From Candidatus Rokuibacteriota bacterium (GTDB taxonomy: Bacteria; Methylomirabilota; Methylomirabilia; Rokubacteriales; CSP1-6): 43,500 nt of DNA. Positions 20,289-28,570 of this stretch are shown piece by piece (positions within the stretch are counted from its first letter, which is position 1; the number at the start of each line of letters is the position of its first letter). The translations under genes and the position numbers were made by a program. The stretch spans positions 1-43,500 of the forward strand of contig QHRT01000087.1 in the NCBI GenBank assembly GCA_003220195.1, in the 5' to 3' direction. A model generated the notes under the pieces. That model was not told the DNA's origin, did not search any database, and saw only the letters and a program-made list of their open reading frames with translations.

Positions 20289-21242
20289 GTGGGGCCAGCG
20301 GCGTCTTCCCATCCCGACCCCTACCGGAACGTCGACGCGCAGCCGGACGTCGCGCGGATGATCCAGTCACTCGAGGAGCGCGGACGCACGCGCGCGCAGG
20401 CGAGGCTCCGGCGACGCTTTCTCCGGTTCGCGGGAATCCCGAAGGCCGGCCGCGTGCTCGAGGTCGGCTGCGGCACCGGCGTCGTGCTCCGCGACCTGAC
20501 GACGCTCGTGGGCCCGCGCGGTCGGGTCGTCGGCGTCGATCGGAGTCGCCGCGTCATCGCCGCGGCGCGGGAGCTGTGCCGCGCGCATCCGACGATCACC
20601 CTCCGTGTCGGCGACGCCGCCCGCCTGCCGTTCCAGTCGGCACGGTTCGATGCGGCGATCGCCGTCACCGTCGTGCTCCACGTCGCCGATCCGCTGGCGA
20701 TGGTGAACGAGATGGTGCGCGTGACGCGCCGGGGCGGGGTGATCGGCCTTCAGGACCAGGACTTCGGCACCCTGGCCGTGACGCACCCCGATCGCGAGCT
20801 GACCGATCGCATCCTCCGTGGCGTCGCCGCCCACGTCTACGAGGAACCGCACAGCGGACGGCGGCTGCCTGGGCTGCTGCGTGCCGCCGGGCTCGCCCAC
20901 GTGAGACTCTTGACCGACGTCTACCAGGACACTGGGCTCGAGCCCTACACGAAGACGTTCCTGCAGCGTCGCGCCGAGAACGCCGTGCGCTTCGGCATCG
21001 TCGATGCCGCGACGGCCGAGCGCTGGCTCGACGGCTTCACGAAGCTCGTCGCCGACGGCGCGTTCGTGATGACGATCAACTATTACGGCGCCGTCGGTGT
21101 TCGCGGCGGCGGCGCGTCGATCGCGCCGACGACCGGCCGCAGGAGAGCGGCCGCTTTCATGCGCGCGCGCCGGTCGGGTCGGACCGAGCGGAGCGCGAAC
21201 GGCGCGCGCCGCACCGGGCCCTGGCAGCGGAGAGCTCGCTGA
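20289..21242 (+). CDS. Class I SAM-dependent methyltransferase
   Basis: RVLEVGCGTGVVLRDLTTLVGPRGRVVGVDRS motif I; RFDAAIAVTVVLHVADP motif II/III. Confidence 0.82.
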   Translation: MGPAASSHPDPYRNVDAQPDVARMIQSLEERGRTRAQARLRRRFLRFAGIPKAGRVLEVGCGTGVVLRDLTTLVGPRGRVVGVDRSRRVIAAARELCRAHPTITLRVGDAARLPFQSARFDAAIAVTVVLHVADPLAMVNEMVRVTRRGGVIGLQDQDFGTLAVTHPDRELTDRILRGVAAHVYEEPHSGRRLPGLLRAAGLAHVRLLTDVYQDTGLEPYTKTFLQRRAENAVRFGIVDAATAERWLDGFTKLVADGAFVMTINYYGAVGVRGGGASIAPTTGRRRAAAFMRARRSGRTERSANGARRTGPWQRRAR

Positions 21243-22169
21243 TCGCCCGGGCGCCGGCGGTTCGACTTCTCCTCACGCTGATCGTCCTCGTCGCCACGGT
21301 CGGCGGACCCGCCATCGCCGCGCAGCGCTCCGCGGCAGGGACCTGGCGTCCTCGCGTTGCGCCACATCGAGCGGCTCGTGGCTTTCGGGCCGCGGCCGGC
21401 TGGATCGCCGGCCGCCGAGCGCGCGCGCCAGTACATCGCGGCGGAGCTGAAACGGGCGTCCGCCGAGGTGCGCGTCCAGTCGTTCGAGGCCGACACGCCG
21501 CACGGACGGCTGCGGATGGCGAACGTCACCGGCGTGCTCAAGGGCCGCCGGCCCGACGTGATCATGATCGGCGGCCACTACGACACGAAGTTCTTCCGGG
21601 ACTTCGTGTTCGTCGGCGCCAACGACGGCGGCTCGTCGACGGCGCTCCTGCTCGAGCTGGCGCGCGTGCTGGGCGCCCGGCCGCGCGAGTACACGTACTG
21701 GCTCGCGTTCTTCGACGGCGAAGAGGCGCGCGAGCGGTGGTCCGCCACGGACAGCCTCTACGGGTCGCGCCGGATGGCCGCCGAGCTTCAACGGACGAAA
21801 AACCTGCCGCGCGCGATGATCCTCGTCGACATGATCGGCGATCGACACCTCGGCATCCTCCGCGAGGGAGTGTCGACGCCGTGGCTCACCGATCTCGTGT
21901 GGACCGCGGCGCGGCGGCTCGGCCACCAGTCTCACTTCCTCGCCGAGACGCAGCTGGTCGAAGACGACCACGTGCCGTTCCTGCGCGCGGGCGTGCCCGC
22001 GACGCTGCTGATCGATTTCGACTATCCTCCCTGGCACACTGCGGGGGACACCCTCGACAAGGTTTCCGCCGACAGCCTGCGCGTCGTCGGCGAAGTCCTG
22101 CTGGACGCTTTGCCGTCGATCGAGGAGACCCTCACCCGTGAAGGAGGTGCCGATGCCCCGCGTCACTGA
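21242..22169 (+). CDS. M28 family metallopeptidase / glutaminyl cyclase-like; N-terminal frame break near 21345, start uncertain
   Basis: Mature frame LALRHIERLVAFGPRPAGSPAAERARQYIAAELK..., GGHYDTKFF, GANDGGSSTALLLELAR, FFDGEEAR, WHTAGDTLDKV; a signal-peptide-like segment (LLLTLIVLVATVGGPAIAAQ) lies in another frame. Confidence 0.72.
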
Positions 22170-22698
22170 GATCGTCGACCCCGGGAACGATCCGATCCTG
22201 CGCGACGTCTTCGAGAAGGAGACGGAAGCGTTCGGGTTCGTGTTCAACACGACGAAAGTCCAGGCGCACACGCCGGTCATCCTGAGAGCCGCCAAGCAGC
22301 TCTCGGCCGCCGTGGAGCGCTCCGGGCTCCTGCCGGCCGAGCTGCGCTCGCTCGTCTATCTCCGCGTCGCGCTGATCAACGGCTGTCCCTTCTGAATCGA
22401 CATCAATGCATCCCGTGGGATGCAAGCCGGGGCGTCGGACGAGAAGATCCGCCAGGTGGAGCGCGCGGCCGAGAGCGACCTCTATTCCGAACCCGAGCGA
22501 GCGGCGCTCGCGTTCGCGGAAGCGATGACGATCACCGGCCACCGCGTGACCGACGAGCTCTTCGCGCGTGTGCGCAACCATTTCTCGGAGCCGCAGGTGG
22601 TGGAGCTGGCCGCCGCGGTGGCCCTCGAGAACTTCCGGTCGAAGTTCAACACGGCGTTCGGCATCGAGGCGCAGGGATTCTGCGTGCTCCAGCACTGA
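22153..22698 (+). CDS. AhpD/carboxymuconolactone decarboxylase family selenoprotein candidate (CxxU; Sec encoded by TGA 22393-22395)
   Basis: One continuous frame MPRVTEIVDPGNDPILRDVFEKETEAFGFVFNTTKVQAHTPVILRAAKQLSAAVERSGLLPAELRSLVYLRVALINGCPF-TGA-IDINASRGMQAGASDEKIRQVERAAESDLYSEPERAALAFAEAMTITGHRVTDELFARVRNHFSEPQVVELAAAVALENFRSKFNTAFGIEAQGFCVLQH; GGAGG SD. Confidence 0.8.
22396..22424 (+). promoter_or_regulatory. Candidate bacterial SECIS element
   Basis: TGCATCC (22407-22413) / loop CGTG / GGATGCA (22418-22424): perfect 7-bp stem; 18 nt between the UGA and the apical loop; G in the second loop position. Confidence 0.7.
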
Positions 22699-22705
22699 GA
22701 GCGTC

Positions 22706-23065
22706 ATGACGGATCTTCAGGTAGACGTCTACGGCGTCAATCTCGTGGTCCGACTCGTCCCGGAGCGGGACGTCGCCGTGCAGCTCAGGTGCCCCAAGGG
22801 CGCGGTGATTCGCTACGGCGAGGTCGTGAGCCGCGGCGACGGGTTCGACGCGGACGGGAAAGTGTTTCGCGCGATGCCGTACGCCCAGGCGATCGTCGTC
22901 TTCGAAGAGGATGGTGCCGAGCCCACGGGCCATGCGTTCATGCATGCGGGGCGGGAATACCGGCTCATCGCCGTCGACGACGTGCTGGTCGCGTTTCCGC
23001 CTCGCTGGTCACCGGCCGAGACGAGGCGCCCGTCGCGCGGTCAGGGGGTCGAGCCGTCGGCCTGA
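22706..23065 (+). CDS. GroES/Cpn10-fold-like protein (divergent)
   Basis: GEVVSRGDGFDADGKVFRAMPYAQAIVVFEEDGAEPTGHAFMHAGREYRLIAVDDVLVAF resembles the Cpn10 pattern GxVxAVGxGxxxxxGxxxPxxVxxGDxVxFxx...G.EY.I...DDILA. Confidence 0.5.
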   Translation: MTDLQVDVYGVNLVVRLVPERDVAVQLRCPKGAVIRYGEVVSRGDGFDADGKVFRAMPYAQAIVVFEEDGAEPTGHAFMHAGREYRLIAVDDVLVAFPPRWSPAETRRPSRGQGVEPSA

Positions 23066-23073
23066 TCGGCCGA

Positions 23074-23835
23074 CTACAGCTGGTAGACCTTGTCCTGCTC
23101 GAGGAGGGAAACGCGGCCGCCGCCGATCCGCTCGAGCTCCATGGCGGTCTCTTCGAAGAACGGCGGCTTGATGTGATAGATCCACACCGGAGTGTCCGGC
23201 GGCAGCTTCGGCAGCTCCTGCGCGATCAACGCCGGGGTCATGTGGCCGGACGCGGTCGCCAGGTCGCCCAGCCGGTTGGGGAACGTACACTCGAGCAGGA
23301 TCCCCCGGATGTTGTGATGCGGCCGGATCGCTTTCCACAGGGCCTCGGTGGGTCCGGTGTCGCCGGAGTAGACGAGCCCGGCCTCGCCGTCATGCACGAT
23401 GAAGCCACTCGTGGGCACCGTGTGGGTCACGGCGACCGGCGTCACCAGCAGATCGCTGACCACGTGCTCGACGCCCTCGCCGAGCGCGCGGTACCCGACG
23501 GCCGGCGCGCCCGGAGGAATCACGGCAAAATCCGGCCAGACGATGTTGTTGAACACGGCGTGCTTCATGGCGTCGACGATCGGCGGCAGGCTGGCGATCG
23601 TCACCCGCTGGCCCTCGGCGCAGCAGGCGATGGTCTCGGCGAGGAATGCCAGCCCGGCGACGTGGTCCAGGTGGCAATGCGAGACGAGCGCGTGGTCGAT
23701 CTGGAGCTGTTCCCCGACCGTGAGCGCGGCCGGCACCGAGCCGCCGTCGATCAGGACCCGGTCGTTGACGAGAAAGGCCGAGGGGCGGTGCGCCAGCCCT
23801 TCCCCGCCGAACGCCCCGAGAACCCTGATCTTCAT
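23074..23835 (-). CDS. MBL-fold hydrolase, class II 3',5'-cyclic-nucleotide phosphodiesterase-like
   Basis: HALVSHCHLDHVAGLAF (HxHLDHxxGL), YSGDTGPTEALW, SGHMTP. Confidence 0.8.
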   Translation of the reverse strand: MKIRVLGAFGGEGLAHRPSAFLVNDRVLIDGGSVPAALTVGEQLQIDHALVSHCHLDHVAGLAFLAETIACCAEGQRVTIASLPPIVDAMKHAVFNNIVWPDFAVIPPGAPAVGYRALGEGVEHVVSDLLVTPVAVTHTVPTSGFIVHDGEAGLVYSGDTGPTEALWKAIRPHHNIRGILLECTFPNRLGDLATASGHMTPALIAQELPKLPPDTPVWIYHIKPPFFEETAMELERIGGGRVSLLEQDKVYQL

Positions 23836-23893
23836 GTGTGTTCGCGGATACTAGCATAAGTCTTGACAGGATCGCCGGGCGTAGAATCTGGTG

Positions 23894-24565
23894 ATGCCCG
23901 GCGACGAGTTCGACTTTCCGACGATGGCGCGCGCCCTGATTCTCGGCGACCGGGAAACGGTCGCTCGAAAAACGCAGGAGGGGCTCGCGCTCTCGATGGA
24001 TCCCAAGACCCTCATCTTCAAGGGATTGATCCCCGGCATGGACGTCGTCGGGGAGAAGTTCCGCCGGAACGAGTACTACGTGCCCCAGGTGCTGCTGTCC
24101 GCGCGCGCCATGTATGCGGGCCTCGACCTCCTGAAGCCGCTCATCACGGCCTCGGCGCGCGCCGGCGACTATCTCGGCGTGGTGGTCATCGGCACCGCGC
24201 AGGGCGACCTCCACGACATCGGCAAGAACCTGGTCGCGATGATGCTGGAAGGGGCCGGCTTCAAGGTCGTGAACCTCGGACGCGACGTCGCCCCGGAGAA
24301 ATTCGTCGCCGCCGTGCAGGAGCACGGGGCCAACATCGTCGGGATCTCGGCCTTGATGACGACCACCATGCCGGGAATGAAGCGGACGATCGACGCGCTC
24401 GTCAAAGCCGGCGTTCGCGACCGCGTCAAGGTCATGGTCGGAGGCGCGCCGGTGAGCCAGGCGTTTGCCGACGAGATCGGCGCCGACGGCTACGCGCGAG
24501 ACTCGACGCTCGCCGTGCTAAAGGCGAAGGCGCTGCTGGGCGTCGCGGAAGGTGTCGGGCGGTGA
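23894..24565 (+). CDS. Cobalamin (corrinoid)-binding protein, MetH B12-domain / MtaC-MtbC-like
   Basis: GTAQGDLHDIGKNLVAMMLEGAGFKVVNLGRDV (DxHxxG), VMVGGAPVSQAFADEIGADGYARD. Confidence 0.93.
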   Translation: MPGDEFDFPTMARALILGDRETVARKTQEGLALSMDPKTLIFKGLIPGMDVVGEKFRRNEYYVPQVLLSARAMYAGLDLLKPLITASARAGDYLGVVVIGTAQGDLHDIGKNLVAMMLEGAGFKVVNLGRDVAPEKFVAAVQEHGANIVGISALMTTTMPGMKRTIDALVKAGVRDRVKVMVGGAPVSQAFADEIGADGYARDSTLAVLKAKALLGVAEGVGR

Positions 24566-24566
24566 A

Positions 24567-24583
24567 ACATCGGCTGCCGATGT
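24567..24583 (+). terminator. Short perfect hairpin after the corrinoid protein gene
   Basis: acatcgg-ctg-ccgatgt starting 1 nt after the TGA stop. Confidence 0.4.
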
Positions 24584-24629
24584 CGAGGCGCGCCACGGCT
24601 CCGCCGGGGCGTGTCCGAGCGTTGGGGGT

Positions 24630-24675
24630 CTGGGGGCCATTACGGGCGCGTCCGCGCGCCCCTCGGGGCCCCCAG
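24630..24675 (+). promoter_or_regulatory. Nested perfect hairpins in the 5' leader of the homocysteine methyltransferase gene
   Basis: ctgggggcc(24630)...ggcccccag(24675) enclosing gggcgcg-tccg-cgcgccc; ends 8 nt before ATG 24684. Confidence 0.65.
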
Positions 24676-24683
24676 GACGATCG

Positions 24684-25598
24684 ATGAAACATCGCGGATG
24701 GGAAGTCGTCGAGCGCGTCCGGGCCGGCGAGATGCTCGTGTTCGACGGCGGCTACGGCACCATGCTGTTCGCGGCAGGACTGCTGAACGGCGCGTGTCCC
24801 GAGCTCTGGAACGACACGCACGCCGACGTCGTGCGCGAGATCCATCGTGGGTATTTCGAAGCGGGGTCGGCGATCGTCGAGACCAACACGTTCGGAGGCT
24901 CGCGGCTCAAGCTCAACGAGTACCAGCTCGGTGAGCGAACGCGCGAGCTGAACGAACGAGGCGCGCGCCTGGTGAGATCCGTCGCGCCGGCCGGCGGCTA
25001 TGTCGCGGGCTCGATCGGACCCACGAGCCGCCTGCCCGCGGAGTACGAGCCGCTCGGCGACACGACCGACGAGGAGTACGTCGAGACGTTCCGCGAGCAA
25101 GCGGAAGCGCTCGCCGAGGGGGGCGTCGATCTCTTCGCGGTGGAGACGATGATGTTCCCGCAAGAGGCGTTCGCCGCCATCCGCGCGTGCAAGCAGGTGG
25201 CGGACCTTCCGGTGATGGCGACGATGTTCTTCCAGTACGAGGAGCTGCACGACCGCGATCGCACGATGTGGGGCGAAAGCCCGGCGAAGGTCGCGAAGAA
25301 TCTCCGGGAGGCCGGCGCCGACGTCGTCGGCATGAATTGCGGGCGCGGCCCTGACCGCGCGATCGTCATCATCCGCGAGATGCGCGCTGCGACCGAGACG
25401 CCACTCGTCGCGTACCCGAACGCGGGCCTGCCGATCACGACCGGAGATCGCGTGACCTACGAGCTCGGTCCGGAGCAGATGGCGCGAGACTACCCGGCGC
25501 TGCTCGACGCGGGCGCCTCGATCGTCGGCGCGTGCTGCGGCTCCGGCCCCGAGCACATCCGAAAGATCGCCGAGGTCGTTCGCGCGCGCCGGAAGTGA
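24684..25598 (+). CDS. Homocysteine S-methyltransferase family protein
   Basis: MLVFDGGYGTMLFAAGL, AIVETNTFGGSRLKL, VVGMNCGRGP, VGACCGSGPEHI (zinc-binding GACCG). Confidence 0.9.
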   Translation: MKHRGWEVVERVRAGEMLVFDGGYGTMLFAAGLLNGACPELWNDTHADVVREIHRGYFEAGSAIVETNTFGGSRLKLNEYQLGERTRELNERGARLVRSVAPAGGYVAGSIGPTSRLPAEYEPLGDTTDEEYVETFREQAEALAEGGVDLFAVETMMFPQEAFAAIRACKQVADLPVMATMFFQYEELHDRDRTMWGESPAKVAKNLREAGADVVGMNCGRGPDRAIVIIREMRAATETPLVAYPNAGLPITTGDRVTYELGPEQMARDYPALLDAGASIVGACCGSGPEHIRKIAEVVRARRK

Positions 25599-26320
25599 GC
25601 GTGGAGCTGCCGGAGGATCTTCGGGTCCTCGCCGACGTCCCGCTCGCCATCGATCCCGACGAGGTCCTGCGCTTCCAGGGCTACAAGAAGGACGTCGACG
25701 TCCCCGGCGCCGACGTCCGCGCGTTGCTCGACGACGCGCTGACGCTCGGGGACGCGCTGATGAAGCCGCGCGCGGTGATGCGCTGGGTGCCGGTCCAGCG
25801 TATGGACGCCGGCCGTCTCGCCGCGGCAGGTGTCGTCTTCCGCATTCCCGACATCGAACATCACTGGGGCGCGGTCACTCATCTGGGCGCCGCCGTCTGC
25901 ACGATCGGCGAAACGCTGGAGAGGCGCGTCGCGGATCTCTGGGACGCCCGCGAGCTGCCGCTCGCGATGATGCTCGACAGCGTCGGCTCGGGCGCGGTGG
26001 AGAGTCTCGCGGAGTACGTGAACGACGTCTTGTGCCAGCACGGCGTGGCGGCGGCCGTTCGGGTCACCAACCGGATCAGCCCGGGCTACGGCGCGTGGGA
26101 CGTCGCCGACCAGCAGGCGTTCTTCCGGCTCGTCGCGGGGGACGCGATCGGCGTCACGCTGAACGAGGCCTGCTTCATGACGCCGGCGAAGTCGATCACG
26201 TTGCTGGTCGGCGCCGGACCGGCGGCGCGCGTCGATCACTACGCGAGCCAGTGCGCGCGATGCTGGATGCGTGACTGCGCGTACCGTCGGGCGCCGGCGC
26301 GCCGCACGGTGCACCGGTGA
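25595..26320 (+). CDS. Vitamin B12-dependent methionine synthase activation-domain-like protein
   Basis: ELPEDLRVLADVPLAIDPDEVLRFQGYKKDVDV..., AVCTIGETLERRVADLWDARELPLAMMLDSVGSGAVESLAE, RISPGYGAWDVADQQAFF. Confidence 0.82.
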   Translation: MSVELPEDLRVLADVPLAIDPDEVLRFQGYKKDVDVPGADVRALLDDALTLGDALMKPRAVMRWVPVQRMDAGRLAAAGVVFRIPDIEHHWGAVTHLGAAVCTIGETLERRVADLWDARELPLAMMLDSVGSGAVESLAEYVNDVLCQHGVAAAVRVTNRISPGYGAWDVADQQAFFRLVAGDAIGVTLNEACFMTPAKSITLLVGAGPAARVDHYASQCARCWMRDCAYRRAPARRTVHR

Positions 26321-26363
26321 TCTGATCGCTGCCCGCGGTTCGATCCCACGTCGCGATTCGGCC

Positions 26364-26536
26364 GCCGGGGGCTCAAAAACGGTCCAGATGCGAGGCGGCG
26401 CCCGAGCGGCGCACAACAGCGTGCGCCGGTGGTCGCACGCGAGGCGTACTCTCTGTGCGTCGAGCGTGCGACCGAGGGGTGCGAGGACGCACCCGACGGC
26501 GCCAACGAAGCAGATGGGCCCTTCTCAGCCCCCGGC
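26364..26536 (+). repeat. Structured dispersed repeat, copy B (structure reads on plus strand)
   Basis: Aligns with reverse complement of 10495-10663; closing stem GCCGGGGGCT/AGCCCCCGGC. Confidence 0.85.
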
Positions 26537-26580
26537 GTGCGCTTGCGGCTCGTCAGGAGCCCGTGCTACCGTCCGCCGTC

Positions 26581-27309
26581 ATGGGAGAGAACGTCGCCGT
26601 CACGCGTGATGGCCCGATCGTCACGGTCACGCTGAATCGCCCGGAGCACCGCAACTCGCTCTCCGATCCGATGCTCGCCGAGCTCGGCGCCGCGTTCGCC
26701 GAGCTGCGCGACGACGTCACGAGCCGCGTCGTCATCGTGACCGGCGCGCCGCCGGTGTTCTCGGCGGGCGCGCATGCGCCGATCAAGAGCTCGATGTCCG
26801 AGACGGAGCGTCGCGCGGCGTTCAGCGGGCGCAAGAGCCAGTTCCGGCGGCTGTTCGAGCGCGCGAACACGGTCCTCGAGAACCTGGAGCAGACCACGAT
26901 CGCGATGATCAACGGTCATGCGGTCGGCGGCGGCTGGGGACTCACGCTCGCGTGTGACTTTCGCATCGCCGCCGCCGAGGCGCAGCTGTGGATCCCCGAA
27001 GTGGATCTGGGCGTGCCGCTCGGCGTGGCGAGCACGACGCGCTTCGTGCGACTGGTCGGGCCCGGGCGCGCGAAGGAGATCATCATGACCGGCCGGCGGT
27101 ATCCGGCGGCGGAAGCGCAGGCGCTCGGCCTCGTGCATCGCGTGGTGCCGGGCCCCGATCTCGTGAAGGCGACGCGCGAATTCGCCGAGAAGCTCCTGGC
27201 CAAGCCGGCGCGCCCGCTCGCCGAGATGAAGGCGCGCATCAACACGCTCGCGCGCACCGCGACGCCGGAAGTGAACGCGATGACCGAGGGGTTCCTCGAC
27301 CGCGGCTGA
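26581..27309 (+). CDS. Enoyl-CoA hydratase/isomerase family protein
   Basis: VTLNRPEHRNSLSDPM, AMINGHAVGGGWGLTLACDFRIAA. Confidence 0.9.
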   Translation: MGENVAVTRDGPIVTVTLNRPEHRNSLSDPMLAELGAAFAELRDDVTSRVVIVTGAPPVFSAGAHAPIKSSMSETERRAAFSGRKSQFRRLFERANTVLENLEQTTIAMINGHAVGGGWGLTLACDFRIAAAEAQLWIPEVDLGVPLGVASTTRFVRLVGPGRAKEIIMTGRRYPAAEAQALGLVHRVVPGPDLVKATREFAEKLLAKPARPLAEMKARINTLARTATPEVNAMTEGFLDRG

Positions 27310-28499
27310 TGCTCGACGGCATCCGGGTGCTCGAGCTCGCGCGCGTGATCGCCGGTCCCTACTGCGCGATGCTGCTCGGCGATCTCGGGGCGGACGTCGT
27401 GAAGGTCGAGCGCCCGGGCAAGGGCGACGACCTGCGCGAATGGGGCAAAGGCGGCGGGATGAACGCCGTCTTCGCGGCGTCGAACCGCAACAAGCGCAGC
27501 ATCGCGATCGATCTGCAGACGCCGGACGGCGTGACGCTGGTCTTGGATCTCGCGCGCCACGCCGACGTGCTCATCGAGAATTTTGTGCCGGGCGTGGCCG
27601 AGCGTCTCGGGCTCGGCTACGGCACGGTGCGCGACGTGAATCCCGCCATCGTCTACGCGTCGGTCTCCGGGTTCGGACAGACGGGACCGTATGCGCGCCG
27701 CCCGGGGTACAACTCGATCGCGCAGGCGATGAGCGGACTGATGGCGTTGACCGGCATGCCCGGCCACCCGCCCACGCGCGTCGCCGGCTCGGTGTCCGAC
27801 CTCGCGGCGTCCTACGTCGCCTTCGGCGCCATCAATGCGGCGCTCGTCCATCGGTTCCGCGCGGGAGAGGGACAGCACCTGGACGTGAGCCTGCTCGCCT
27901 CCTCGCTCGCACTCCTGCCCGATCCCGCGGCCCAGTTCTTCGAGTCCGGCGAGCGGCCGCAGCGCGTCGGCAACCGGAATCCCAGTCTGACGCCGGCCGA
28001 CGCGTTCCGCACGCGCGACGGGTACGTGTTCATCGTGCTGATGAATCCGGCGCAGTGGGAGCGCTGCTGCCGCGTGCTCGGCGACGACGAGCTCCGCACG
28101 AGCCCGCGCTTCGCGACCAACGCGAGCCGCCTCGAGCACCATCGGGACATGGTGGAGCGCATCGAAACGGTGCTCGCGACGGCGACGACCGCGGAATGGG
28201 TCGAGCGCTTCGAGAAGGCGTCGATCCCCTGCGGGCCGATCTACGAGTTCGACCAGGTGTTCGAGGATCCTCACGTGAAGCATCTCGGGCTCGTGGCCGA
28301 GATGGACCAGCCCGGCCACGGCCGCCTCCGGATGCTCGGCTTTCCCTTCCGCGCGTCGGCGACCGACACGAAGGTCCGCCGGCCTGCGCCGCTCCTGGGC
28401 GAGCACACGCGCGAAGTCCTGGAAGAGCTCGGCGTCGCCGAACACGAGATCCAGCGTCTCGCGGACGCGGGGGTCATCGCGATCGGCGCGCCGGCGTAA
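27309..28499 (+). CDS. CaiB/BaiF CoA-transferase family protein
   Basis: MLDGIRVLELARVIAGPYCAMLLGDLGADVVKVERPGKGDDLR, NRNKRSIAIDLQTPDG, IENFVPGVAERLGLGY. Confidence 0.93.
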   Translation: MLDGIRVLELARVIAGPYCAMLLGDLGADVVKVERPGKGDDLREWGKGGGMNAVFAASNRNKRSIAIDLQTPDGVTLVLDLARHADVLIENFVPGVAERLGLGYGTVRDVNPAIVYASVSGFGQTGPYARRPGYNSIAQAMSGLMALTGMPGHPPTRVAGSVSDLAASYVAFGAINAALVHRFRAGEGQHLDVSLLASSLALLPDPAAQFFESGERPQRVGNRNPSLTPADAFRTRDGYVFIVLMNPAQWERCCRVLGDDELRTSPRFATNASRLEHHRDMVERIETVLATATTAEWVERFEKASIPCGPIYEFDQVFEDPHVKHLGLVAEMDQPGHGRLRMLGFPFRASATDTKVRRPAPLLGEHTREVLEELGVAEHEIQRLADAGVIAIGAPA

Positions 28500-28570
28500 C
28501 TCGGCGCCGAAGAACCTCGGCCGGCACGGCGCCGTCTGCGTCACGTCCGATCTGGTACGATTTCAGCACC

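Noticed and set aside
22393-22395. Simple nonsense mutation / split pseudogene at the AhpD-like gene
   Set aside because: Both halves are intact in one frame, the TGA is exactly at the redox Cys position, and a SECIS-like hairpin follows; selenocysteine explains all three.
26325-26360. GGTTCGATCCC tRNA T-loop-like string near 26338
   Set aside because: Flanking bases do not form a T-stem and no acceptor/anticodon arms are present.
26239-26505. 88-aa minus ORF similar to part of the ORF at 9356..10861
   Set aside because: Similarity comes entirely from the shared non-coding repeat; substitutions preserve base pairing, not codons.
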